Shown here in pieces: positions 1 to 8,080 of a stretch of 44,188 nt of DNA. The stretch is from NCBI GenBank assembly GCA_013812655.1, contig JACCTC010000410.1:1-44188 (forward strand). Direction: 5' to 3'. Numbering within the stretch: position 1 is the stretch's first letter; every line of letters begins with the position of its first letter. The position numbers and the translations under genes are program-made. This DNA is from Deltaproteobacteria bacterium. GTDB taxonomy: Bacteria; Myxococcota_A; Polyangia; Haliangiales; Haliangiaceae. The notes beneath the pieces were generated by a model. That model did not search any database and was not told where the DNA came from. It saw only the letters and a list, made by a program, of their open reading frames with translations.

Positions 1-482
1 CCGCTGCCCACGCGGCCGGCGCGACCATCGACCAGGCGCTCGAGGGCCTCGCGCGCGCACGGCCACCCGCGATGCGCGGCGAGGTGCTCGAGCTCGGCGG
101 CCGCAAGGTGATCGTCGACTGCTACAACGCGAACCCGGCATCGATGGCGGCCGCGTTGCGGGCCCTCGCCGAGCGCGCGCACGGACGCACCGCGATCGCG
201 GTCGTCGGCGATATGCTCGAGCTCGGCGATCACGCGGCGCCCGCGCACCACGACACCGGCACGCTCGCACGCGAGCTCGGGATCGGCGTGATCGCGCTCG
301 GTGATCACGCCGCGCGCGTCGTCGAGGCCGCGGGTCAGGGCGCCGAGGTGGCTGGCTCACCGGCGGCGGCGGCAGCGCGCGTGCTCGCGCGGACGGCAGC
401 CGGCGACTGGATCTTGCTCAAGGCATCGCGCGGCATGCGTCTGGAACGCGTGCTCGACGCCATGAAGGAGGCCGCGCGCTAG
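1..482 (+). CDS. murF: UDP-N-acetylmuramoyl-tripeptide--D-Ala-D-Ala ligase, C-terminal part (5' truncated by window)
   Basis: MurF adds D-Ala-D-Ala to UDP-MurNAc-tripeptide in the cytoplasm, using ATP. The reading frame is open from base 3 at the window edge, so only the C-terminal domain (about 159 residues) is seen. It contains the Mur-ligase C-domain signature DCYNANPASM, followed by VVGDMLELG, both characteristic of MurF. The stop codon TAG (480-482) overlaps the GTG start of mraY by one base (TAGTG), so the two are probably translationally coupled. The following genes mraY and murD fit the usual dcw order. The N-terminal and ATP-binding domains lie outside the window. Confidence 0.95.
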   Translation, partial: AAHAAGATIDQALEGLARARPPAMRGEVLELGGRKVIVDCYNANPASMAAALRALAERAHGRTAIAVVGDMLELGDHAAPAHHDTGTLARELGIGVIALGDHAARVVEAAGQGAEVAGSPAAAAARVLARTAAGDWILLKASRGMRLERVLDAMKEAAR

Positions 483-1633
483 TGCTGTTTCACCTGCTGT
501 ACCGTGTGCTCAGCGACGACATCGGCTTCCTGCGGGTGTTCCGCTACACGTCGACGCGCATCCTCGCGGCAGCGATCACCGCGCTGCTGCTGTCCTTCAT
601 CATTGGCCCGTGGTTCATCGAGAAGCTGAAGTCGCGCCAGATCGGCGAGACGATCCGCACCGACGGCCCGGCGACCCACAAGAAGAAGGCGGGCACGCCG
701 ACGATGGGCGGCTCGCTGATCCTGTTCTGCCTCACGATCTCGACGCTGCTGTGGTGCGATCTGTCGAACGAGTACGTGTGGCTCGCGCTATCGGTCACCG
801 TCGCGTTCGGCGCGATCGGCTTCGCGGATGACTACGCGAAGGTCGCGAAGAAGAACAAGGCCGGCATCTCCGGCAAGCTCCGGCTGTTCCTCGAGTTCGC
901 GATCGCCGGGGCCGCGATGGCGTACCTGTTTCACTCCGAGCTGATGCCCGAGACCATCCGGCTCTCGGTTCAGCTGCCGTTCACGAACTTCTACACGCAG
1001 GCGCTCGTGATGCCGGCGTGGATGTACACGATCTTCGGCGCGTTCGTCGTCGTCGGGACCGCGAACGCAGTCAACCTGACCGACGGACTCGACGGACTCG
1101 CGATCGGGCCGTCGATCATGAACGCCGGCACGTTCCTGATCCTCGCGTACATCGCGGGGACCGAGACCACGATCATCAACGCCACCGGCAAGAGCGTGAC
1201 GATCGCCGAGTACCTCAACGTCGCGCACATCGACGGCACCGCCGAGCTCGCAATCTTCTGCGCGGCGCTGTTCGGCGCCGGTGTTGGCTTCCTCTGGTAC
1301 AACACGTACCCCGCGCAGGTGTTCATGGGTGATGTCGGCGCGCTCGCGCTCGGCGGCTCGATCGGGATGCTCGCGGTGCTCACCAAGAACGAGCTCGTGC
1401 TGCTGATCGTCGGCGGCCTGTTCGTGTTCGAGGCGCTCTCGGTGATCATCCAGACCACCTCGTTCAAGATCACGAAACGCATGACCGGCACCGGCAAACG
1501 CGTGTTCCGGATGGCGCCGATCCATCACCACTACGAGCTCAAGGGGTGGGAGGAACCGAAGATCATCGTCCGGTTCTGGCTCATCTCGCTGGTGCTCGCG
1601 CTGATCGCACTCGGCACGTTGAAGCTGCGATGA
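482..1633 (+). CDS. mraY: Phospho-N-acetylmuramoyl-pentapeptide-transferase (MraY)
   Basis: MraY is an integral membrane enzyme that transfers phospho-MurNAc-pentapeptide to undecaprenyl phosphate, giving lipid I. The 383-residue product has the family signatures in order: GPATHKKKAGTPTMGG (62-77), the catalytic Asp pair in FADDYAK (114-120), NAVNLTDGLDGL (195-206), GDVGALALGG, and the His-rich PIHHHYELKGW near the C terminus. About ten hydrophobic segments are visible. The length is slightly above the usual 320-370 because of an N-terminal stretch. The start is the GTG overlapping the murF stop. The end overlaps the murD start by four bases (ATGA), so murF-mraY-murD look cotranscribed and coupled. 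Confidence 0.97.
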   Translation: MLFHLLYRVLSDDIGFLRVFRYTSTRILAAAITALLLSFIIGPWFIEKLKSRQIGETIRTDGPATHKKKAGTPTMGGSLILFCLTISTLLWCDLSNEYVWLALSVTVAFGAIGFADDYAKVAKKNKAGISGKLRLFLEFAIAGAAMAYLFHSELMPETIRLSVQLPFTNFYTQALVMPAWMYTIFGAFVVVGTANAVNLTDGLDGLAIGPSIMNAGTFLILAYIAGTETTIINATGKSVTIAEYLNVAHIDGTAELAIFCAALFGAGVGFLWYNTYPAQVFMGDVGALALGGSIGMLAVLTKNELVLLIVGGLFVFEALSVIIQTTSFKITKRMTGTGKRVFRMAPIHHHYELKGWEEPKIIVRFWLISLVLALIALGTLKLR

Positions 1634-3045
1634 AGTCCGCCATCACAGAGCTCGACGGCAAGACCGTGGTGGTCGTCGGCCTCGCGCAGACCGGTGTGGC
1701 GCTCGCGAAGTTCTGCGCGAAGCGCGGCGCCCGCGTGATCGTCACCGACGGCAAGGCCGCCGAGCAGCTCGCAGCGCCGATCCAGCAGCTCGACGGTGTA
1801 CCCGTACGTTACGAGCTCGGCGGCATGGACATGACGACGTTCCTCGCCGCGGACCTCGTCGTGATGTCGCCGGGCGTGCCGACGCTGTCCGAGATCCGCG
1901 CCGCGCAGGGACACGGGATCCCGGTGCTCGCCGAGATCGAGCTCGCGTATCGCTTCCTGCATCCCGAGGCAACCGTGCTCGCGATCACCGGCACGAACGG
2001 CAAGTCGACGACGACCGCGCTGACCGGCAAGCTGTGCGAGCACTCGGGCCGGCCGACGTTCTGCGGCGGCAACCTCGGCAACATGCCGATGATCGACGCG
2101 GTCGAGCACCCCGCGAACGCACCGGGCGGGCTGATCGTCGTCGAGGTCGCAGCGTTCATGCTCGAGCACTGCGACACGTTTCGCGCGAAGACCGGCGTCT
2201 TGACGAACATCACCGAGGATCACCTCGACCGGTTCGGCACGCTGGAGCGCTACGCCGAGATCAAGGGCCGGATCTGGGACTTCCAGCGCTCCGACGATCT
2301 CGCGATCGCGAATGCCGCCGATCCGTGGGTGATGCGCGAGACCGCAGGCATTCCGTCGCAGCTCTATCGTTTCGATTCGCGACCCGGGGCTGACGCGTCG
2401 CTCGATCGCGGCGCCTTCGTGTCCGCCGACCGCAAGGAGCTCGTGCTCAGGCTGCCCGAAAGTGAGGAACGGTTCCCGGTCGACGATCTCGTCATCGTCG
2501 GCAACCACAACCTCGAGAACGCGATGTGCGCGTACCTCGCGACCCGCGGCATCGGGCTCCCGAGCTCCGCGGTGCGCGCTGGAGCGCGTGCGTATCGCCC
2601 GCTCCCGCATCGCATGGAGCTCGTCGGCGACAAGGCCGGCATCTACTTCTATGACGATAGCAAGGGCACGAACGTCGCGTCGGTCGCGGCGTCGGTCCGC
2701 GGCTTTCCGCGGCCGCTCGTGCTGATCGCCGGCGGCGTCGACAAGGGCGGCTCGTACACGCCGATGCTCGAGGCGCTCGACGGCGTGTGCAAGGGCATCG
2801 TGCTGATCGGCAAGGCCGCCCCGCTGATCCGCGACGCGGCCCTCGCCCACGGCGCGAGCTATCCGCTCATCGACGCGACGGACATGTTCGACGCCGTGCA
2901 GCGCGCAACAGAGCTATGCACGACCGGCGATGCCGTCGTGCTCAGCCCCGCTTGCGCGAGTTACGACATGTTTCAAAACTTTGGCCACCGCGGCCGCGTG
3001 TTTCGCGAGGCGGTTTCGGCTGTCGGCGCGTCACGGCTCGATTAG
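1630..3045 (+). CDS. murD: UDP-N-acetylmuramoyl-L-alanine--D-glutamate ligase (MurD)
   Basis: MurD ligates D-Glu to UDP-MurNAc-L-Ala in the cytoplasm. The start is the ATG at 1630, which overlaps the mraY stop (ATGA); an in-frame upstream extension exists but lies inside mraY. The 471-residue product has an N-terminal Rossmann-like motif (VVVVGLAQTG), the P-loop ITGTNGKSTTT (119-129), NITEDHLDR with the conserved His/Asp, YDDSKGTN in the C-terminal domain, and LSPACASYDMFQNFGHRG near the end. One deviation is seen: the family's usual ELSSFQLE reads EVAAFMLE here, keeping the metal-binding Glu but losing both Ser residues. Confidence 0.96.
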   Translation: MKSAITELDGKTVVVVGLAQTGVALAKFCAKRGARVIVTDGKAAEQLAAPIQQLDGVPVRYELGGMDMTTFLAADLVVMSPGVPTLSEIRAAQGHGIPVLAEIELAYRFLHPEATVLAITGTNGKSTTTALTGKLCEHSGRPTFCGGNLGNMPMIDAVEHPANAPGGLIVVEVAAFMLEHCDTFRAKTGVLTNITEDHLDRFGTLERYAEIKGRIWDFQRSDDLAIANAADPWVMRETAGIPSQLYRFDSRPGADASLDRGAFVSADRKELVLRLPESEERFPVDDLVIVGNHNLENAMCAYLATRGIGLPSSAVRAGARAYRPLPHRMELVGDKAGIYFYDDSKGTNVASVAASVRGFPRPLVLIAGGVDKGGSYTPMLEALDGVCKGIVLIGKAAPLIRDAALAHGASYPLIDATDMFDAVQRATELCTTGDAVVLSPACASYDMFQNFGHRGRVFREAVSAVGASRLD

Positions 3046-3138
3046 AGCGCGCGCGCATGGTTGACGGCCGGCTGGTGCGAGTGCCGCAGCGGGTGGCGCT
3101 GGTCAGGGCCCTGGTCGGGCGGGTTAGTGATCAACTGA

Positions 3139-3219
3139 TCAACGGCGATAGAAGTAGCCGCCGCCGCCGATCAGCAGGAAGACGAGAAGCAAGACAACGA
3201 TCCATGCGGTTGTAGACAT
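3139..3219 (-). CDS. 26-residue single-TM membrane peptide
   Basis: A very small gene opposite to the dcw cluster. The peptide starts MSTTAW, runs through a 12-13 residue Val/Leu/Ile/Phe segment, then a Gly4 run and ends YFYRR, the usual layout of a one-pass small membrane protein with a basic C-terminal end. The start is supported by a near-perfect ribosome site (CAGGAGA, six bases before the ATG at 3219), much stronger than most sites in this window. A longer in-frame extension upstream exists but has no such site and a different composition. The function is unknown. It sits divergently from the two-TM gene at 3308. Confidence 0.6.
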   Translation of the reverse strand: MSTTAWIVVLLLVFLLIGGGGYFYRR

Positions 3220-3307
3220 GTTGATTCTCCTGACCGGAAAGAGGAGCAATCGACGTGCCTCTTCGCTTGCGTGGTTTCCCGACGGCCGATCTCTGGTATC
3301 AGGCCGT

Positions 3308-3562
3308 GTGCCGAAGCCGATCGTCATCCCGCCGAGGACACCGCTCCGTGTCGCCATCATTGCGTTCGTCGTCACGGTCGTCGTCGGGGGCCTCGTCGGC
3401 ACCGCCATCATGATCTCGCGTACCGAGCCGGGTTACCGGCGGCGCACCGAGTCGTTCAAGTACGGCGTCGAGCTGGGCGTCGGGCTCGGGATCGGTGGCG
3501 CAGTGTGCGCAGGTGTCGCGTACTTCATTCAGCGTCGCCGCACCCGGCACGACAAGCGCTGA
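3308..3562 (+). CDS. Small two-TM membrane protein, unknown
   Basis: The proposed product is 84 residues from GTG 3308 (VPKPIVIPPRTPLRV). It has a hydrophobic segment at roughly 14-35, a short loop with charged residues (RTEPGYRRRTESFKYG), a second Gly/Ala/Val-rich segment at roughly 52-74, and a strongly basic tail (QRRRTRHDKR), suggesting both ends are in the cytoplasm. An ATG at 3218 would give a longer version, but its extra part overlaps the start of the divergent 26-aa gene. No family was recognised. It lies 45 bases before ftsW and may be cotranscribed with it. Confidence 0.5.
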   Translation: MPKPIVIPPRTPLRVAIIAFVVTVVVGGLVGTAIMISRTEPGYRRRTESFKYGVELGVGLGIGGAVCAGVAYFIQRRRTRHDKR

Positions 3563-3607
3563 CGAAAACTGGCCACGCCGGATCCGCGGCCCGAGGATGG
3601 CCATCGG

Positions 3608-4996
3608 ATGACCGTGCTCCGTCGTATCGCCACGTGGCGCGCCGAGCGCGCCGAATACGACGGTAACCGACAACCAACGCGCCCACGCCTCGCGCGCGTG
3701 GTCCACAAGGTTGGGCGTGCCGTCGCACGTGCCCGCACGCGCGTGGCGTCTCCCTCGGCAGGGCAGCTCGATCCGACGCTGCCCGCCACCGCGCAGGTCG
3801 TCGCCGTCCAGCATCCGAGCGCGACGCTGCCCGAACGCCCGTACGACCTCGTGCTGCTCGCGGCGGTGCTCGGCCTGCTCGTGATCGGCAGCATCGAGAT
3901 TTACTCGTCGACGGCCGCCTACGGGATGACGCTCGGCAGTCGCTCGACCGGCGCGTCCGGTCACTTCCTCGAGCGCCAGCTCGCGTTCGTTGCCGTCGGC
4001 GGCTTCGCGATGTGGATGGCCGGCCGGCTCGACTATCGCCAGCTTCGCCACTGGGTTTATCCGCTGCTCGTCCTCGCGGTCGTGCTGCTCGCCGCGACAC
4101 TCGCCACACCGCCCCGTAACGGCGCGAGCCGCTGGATCCCGCTCGGCCCGCTGACGTTCCAGCCCGTCGAGATCGCCAAGCTCGCGCTCGTCACCTATCT
4201 CGCATACTCGCTCGGCCGCAAGGCGGACCGGGTCACGACGTTCACCGTCGGCTTCGTCCCACACCTCGTCGTGTGCGGCGTGATGATGGTGCTGCTGCTC
4301 GCGCAGCCCGACCTCGGCTCGTCGGTCGTGCTCGGCTTGACCACGCTCGGCATGCTGTTCATGGCCGGCACCAAGGTCTCGTACATCGTGTTCGCCGTGC
4401 TCGCGTCGGCGCCGATCGCGTATCACCTCGTCGTGGGCACGCCGTGGCGCCTGCAGCGCTTCCTCGCGTACTTCAACCCCGAGGCCTACGCGAGCACCGA
4501 GGCCTACCAGTTCCTCCAGGCCCGGCTCGCGATGGGCTCGGGCGGGCTCACCGGCACTGGCCTCGGGTCGGGCCACCAGACGCTCGGCTACATGCCCGAG
4601 GCCCACAACGACTTCATCCTCGCGCCGATCGGCGAGGAGATGGGCTACCTCGGCGTCGCGCTCGTACTGCTGCTGTTCGGCGTCCTGGTGTGGCGCGGGA
4701 TCCGGGCGGCGCTCGGCGCGCGCGACGTGTTCGGCGGCTACCTCGCGTTCGGGATCACGCTGCTGTTCGGCGTCCAGGTCCTGTTCAACGTCGGCGTCGT
4801 GCTCGGCGTCGTTCCCAACAAGGGCATCACGCTGCCGCTCGTGAGCTACGGCGGCTCGTCGCTCGTCGTCACGATGTTCCTCGTCGGCCTGCTCCTCAAC
4901 GTCAGCCGCCGCGCCGAGCGCCGCCCGGCCCGTGAGGGTGCTCGCCAGGAGCTCGCGCGGAAGAAACGCAAGCGCGTGCGCGTCGTGATCGCATAG
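3608..4996 (+). CDS. ftsW: Septal peptidoglycan glycosyltransferase FtsW (SEDS family)
   Basis: FtsW polymerises lipid II at the septum together with FtsI. The 462-residue product has a cytoplasmic N-terminal extension of about 75 residues rich in Arg and Pro, then about ten TM segments starting near YDLVLLAAVLGLLVIGS. SEDS signatures are present: NGASRWIPLGPLTFQPVEIAK, LLAQPDLGSS, PEAHNDFILAPIGEEMG, and GITLPLVSYGGSS near the C terminus, followed by a basic tail. Position between murD and murG is classical for FtsW rather than RodA. The long basic N-terminal part is more than the family usually has; a start further inside cannot be excluded. Confidence 0.95.
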   Translation: MTVLRRIATWRAERAEYDGNRQPTRPRLARVVHKVGRAVARARTRVASPSAGQLDPTLPATAQVVAVQHPSATLPERPYDLVLLAAVLGLLVIGSIEIYSSTAAYGMTLGSRSTGASGHFLERQLAFVAVGGFAMWMAGRLDYRQLRHWVYPLLVLAVVLLAATLATPPRNGASRWIPLGPLTFQPVEIAKLALVTYLAYSLGRKADRVTTFTVGFVPHLVVCGVMMVLLLAQPDLGSSVVLGLTTLGMLFMAGTKVSYIVFAVLASAPIAYHLVVGTPWRLQRFLAYFNPEAYASTEAYQFLQARLAMGSGGLTGTGLGSGHQTLGYMPEAHNDFILAPIGEEMGYLGVALVLLLFGVLVWRGIRAALGARDVFGGYLAFGITLLFGVQVLFNVGVVLGVVPNKGITLPLVSYGGSSLVVTMFLVGLLLNVSRRAERRPAREGARQELARKKRKRVRVVIA

Positions 4997-4998
4997 CC

Positions 4999-6084
4999 AT
5001 GCGCCTGATGATCGCTGGCGGCGGAACCGGCGGCCACCTGTTTCCGGGGGTCGCGATCGCGGAGGAGCTGCGCGCGCGCGCGCCCGACGCCACCGTGCAG
5101 TTCGTCGGCACCCGCCGCGGCATCGAGGCGCGCGTGCTACCGGAGCTCGGTTGGGATCTCGCGCTGATCGAGGTCTCGGGCCTCAAGACCGTCGGCGCGC
5201 TCGGCGCGGTACGCGGCATGTTCCGGCTCCCGCGCGCGCTGTGGCAGGCCCGCAAGGCACTCGAGGCGTTCGCGCCCGACGCGGTGATCGGCGTCGGCGG
5301 CTACGCGTCGGGGCCCGTCGTGCTGATGGCGCGGCTGCGTGGCATCCCGACCGCGATCTGCGAGCAGAACTCGATTCCGGGCCTGACCAACAAGCTGCTC
5401 GGCCGGGTCGCGCGCGCGATCTTCCTGTCGTTCGACGAGTCGCGGCGGTTCTTCAAGGCGAACAAGGTCGTGATGAGCGGCAACCCGGTGCGCCGCGATC
5501 TCGTGCAGAAGCTGCTCGCGCCATCACGCGCGACGCCGGTCGCCGACGAGCCGGTGCACGTGCTGATCTGCGGCGGCTCGCAGGGTGCGGTCGCGGTCAA
5601 CGAGCTGGCAGCGCGAGCGTTGAGCTCGCTCGCCGGCGAGCTCAAAGTTCGCATCGTCCACCAGACCGGCGAGAAGGATCTCGCGGCGACCCAGCAACGC
5701 TACGCCGCTGCCGGGATCACCGCCGAGTGCCGCGCCTTCATCAAGGACATGGCGAGTGCGTACCAGCGTGCGGACGTCATCATCGGGCGCGCCGGCGCGA
5801 CGACCGTCGCCGAGCTCGCGATCGCGGGCAAGCCGGCGATCTTCATCCCCTACCCGTTCGCCGCCGACAACCACCAGGAGCTCAACGCGCGCGAGATGGC
5901 GGCGGCCGGTGCCGCGCTGATGTTTCGGCAGTCCGAGCTCACCGCCGACGCACTCGCGACCGCCCTGCGCCCACTCCTCGCTGACCCGACGACCCGCCAG
6001 CGCATGGGCGCGGCAATGAAGGCGCTCGCGAAGCCCGCGGCAGCCGCGACCGTCGTCGACTGGGCGACCGCGCAACGCCACTGA
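4999..6084 (+). CDS. murG: UDP-GlcNAc--lipid I GlcNAc transferase (MurG)
   Basis: MurG transfers GlcNAc to lipid I on the cytoplasmic face of the membrane, giving lipid II. The 361-residue product (GT28 family, usual length) begins two bases after the ftsW stop. It shows the N-terminal glycine-rich loop IAGGGTGGHLFPG (5-17), the CEQNSIPGLTNKLLGR segment, the inter-domain GGSQGA (192-197), and the UDP-binding region GRAGATTVAELA followed by PYPFAADNHQELNA. The gene ends 14 bases before the stop of a convergent lipoprotein gene, so the dcw run is interrupted here and murC must be transcribed from elsewhere. Confidence 0.97.
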   Translation: MRLMIAGGGTGGHLFPGVAIAEELRARAPDATVQFVGTRRGIEARVLPELGWDLALIEVSGLKTVGALGAVRGMFRLPRALWQARKALEAFAPDAVIGVGGYASGPVVLMARLRGIPTAICEQNSIPGLTNKLLGRVARAIFLSFDESRRFFKANKVVMSGNPVRRDLVQKLLAPSRATPVADEPVHVLICGGSQGAVAVNELAARALSSLAGELKVRIVHQTGEKDLAATQQRYAAAGITAECRAFIKDMASAYQRADVIIGRAGATTVAELAIAGKPAIFIPYPFAADNHQELNAREMAAAGAALMFRQSELTADALATALRPLLADPTTRQRMGAAMKALAKPAAAATVVDWATAQRH

Positions 6085-6098
6085 TCGAACGGCGGCGA

Positions 6099-7967
6099 TC
6101 AGCGACGGCGCCGGCGCAACACGACCAGCACCGCGATGCCGAGCGGCCACGGCAGATCGTGTCCGCCGGTGCTGCAGTCGTAGTAGCTTGCCGGACCATC
6201 CTCGCCGAGCACGGCCGGCGTCAATCCCTCGCCCTCGAGCGCGACCGTTGCGAGTCCACCATCGTGAGGGATGACCAGGGTCGCGAACTTCGGACCCGGG
6301 TCGCGCACGGTCATCACGACAAGCCAGGTCGCGAGGCCGTTCGGCGCGATCGTCGACGTCATCGGTTGCGACACGATCGCGAAGCTCGTCGCATCGGGCC
6401 CCTCGATGCGCGCGGTGCCAAACCCGGTCGCGGTGGCCGCGCAGTTCACGAGGTTGACCGGCTGGCCGATCGTCGTGGTGTCGAGCGGCTGCGATCCGAG
6501 GTCGAGCCGATCCGGATACGGCGACACGCCGGCGGCCAGCGCAATCGCCGAGAGTCGGACCTCGCGTCGCGGGGCGTCCGGGATGTTCGTGACCACGGTC
6601 AGCGGCGAGCTGACCGGGCCCGGAGCCGTCGGCGCGACGGTGACGTCGAACCGATACGAGCTCGCGCCGCTGCCCTGGATGTCGACGGGCAACAGTGGAT
6701 TCGCGAGCGTGAACGGCTCCGCGGGTGGCTCGATCGAGACGACGGTGAAATCGGCCTCGGCGTTGGCGACCACCACGAACGGCTGCATCTTCGCCTGGCC
6801 GATGCAGACGGGCCCGAGATCGACCTCGCCGTCGGGAGTCAGCGACATCGCCGTCGCGAGCGCGCGTCCCGTGACCTGCGCGGTCCGGATCTGGCCACCG
6901 TCATACGTGATCGAGAGCGTCCCCGATGCCGTGCCCTCGTCGAGCGGCGCGTGCTGCACGCGAATGCTGAGGATCGCGCCCGCAGCCAGCAGGGTGCCCG
7001 CGGCCGGCGGGTTGACGAGCGCGAGCCCGGTCGCGGTGAGGGTGACCGCGTCGAGCGTGATGTCGGCGAGGCTGGTGTTCGAGAGCTCGAGCGAGGCCTC
7101 CACGGTCTCGCCGACCCGCACGGCTGCCAGCGTCAGGGGGCTCGGGGTGATGCCGAGGACCGAGTCGATGCCCTCGCACACGAGCGGGACGGTCACGGTT
7201 GGCCGCAGCGGATCGTTGCTCGAGATCACGAGCTCGCCGGGGACCGCGCCGACGCCGGGCGGCGTGCACGTCACGCTGTAGGTCTGCGAGCTCCTCGGAG
7301 CGATCGTCATGTCGAGCGGGCTCGCGACCGAGAATCCGGTGCTCGCGGTCACCGAGCTCACGATCAGCGGCTGGCTGCCGGCATTGCGGATGACGACCGG
7401 CACCGCGCTGCTCGTCACCGTGCTGCGGATGTCGCCGAACTCGACCGAGGCGGGCTCGACGTCGATCCGCAGCGCCGGGATCGTGCCGGTCCCCGAGAGC
7501 GTGATCGTGCGCGTCGTCGTGGTGTTCGTCGTGATCGTCACCACGCAGCTCACCTGGCCCTCGACCGTCGGCGTGAACTGCGCGCTGAAGCTGTAGCTCT
7601 GGTACTGGCTCGTCGTGCACGGCGAGGCCTGGCCCTCGGCACACACGCGGGAGACCGAGGCGGGCAGCTCCGGCGCGGCGATCGTGAAGTCGGGGCAGCT
7701 CGCGGTGACCGCGTTGATCACGTCGGTCTGGTTGCCGGCGGCGGGACCGATCTGGATCTCGCGAGCCGCCGAGGTCTGGCTGACCTCGAACGAGCCAAAA
7801 TCCCAGGTCGCCGGCGAGACCACGATGATCTCCTGCGACGTCGTCGACAGGTGTGGCCCGCCCTGACATGCGACCTGGCATGCGAAAAGACACGCCGCGA
7901 GGAAGCACGCGGCGACGAGAACCCTCTGCACGGCGCCAGGATCCAGGCCAACCCGGTGCGGTGTCAA
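6099..7967 (-). CDS. ASH/choice-of-anchor-D repeat surface lipoprotein with MYXO-CTERM-like tail
   Basis: The predicted 622-residue exported protein begins with a signal peptide holding several lipobox-like sites (FLAAC, LFAC). The body is Thr/Val/Pro-rich with repeated units of the type VDFGxxxxG...VxNxGxxPLxVxSV...FSV, each about 100 residues, matching the ASPM-SPD-2-Hydin / choice-of-anchor D immunoglobulin-like fold. Five or so units are visible. The C terminus has Cys in YYDCSTGG, a short hydrophobic stretch (PLGIAVLVVL) and RRRRR, like a MYXO-CTERM sorting tag. It probably acts at the cell surface; its ligand is unknown. It is transcribed away from the kinase at 8081 and converges on murG. 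The start could be a few codons further in. Confidence 0.85.
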   Translation of the reverse strand: MTPHRVGLDPGAVQRVLVAACFLAACLFACQVACQGGPHLSTTSQEIIVVSPATWDFGSFEVSQTSAAREIQIGPAAGNQTDVINAVTASCPDFTIAAPELPASVSRVCAEGQASPCTTSQYQSYSFSAQFTPTVEGQVSCVVTITTNTTTTRTITLSGTGTIPALRIDVEPASVEFGDIRSTVTSSAVPVVIRNAGSQPLIVSSVTASTGFSVASPLDMTIAPRSSQTYSVTCTPPGVGAVPGELVISSNDPLRPTVTVPLVCEGIDSVLGITPSPLTLAAVRVGETVEASLELSNTSLADITLDAVTLTATGLALVNPPAAGTLLAAGAILSIRVQHAPLDEGTASGTLSITYDGGQIRTAQVTGRALATAMSLTPDGEVDLGPVCIGQAKMQPFVVVANAEADFTVVSIEPPAEPFTLANPLLPVDIQGSGASSYRFDVTVAPTAPGPVSSPLTVVTNIPDAPRREVRLSAIALAAGVSPYPDRLDLGSQPLDTTTIGQPVNLVNCAATATGFGTARIEGPDATSFAIVSQPMTSTIAPNGLATWLVVMTVRDPGPKFATLVIPHDGGLATVALEGEGLTPAVLGEDGPASYYDCSTGGHDLPWPLGIAVLVVLRRRRR

Positions 7968-8080
7968 TCCATGAGCTTCGCGGATGGCCTCTCTCCTCCG
8001 GTCCAGGGATCCGGCGCAGGCTGGATGTGTGCGGATGGCGGTTTGACAGACCCCAGATCACCCCGGATGATTCAGATCTC

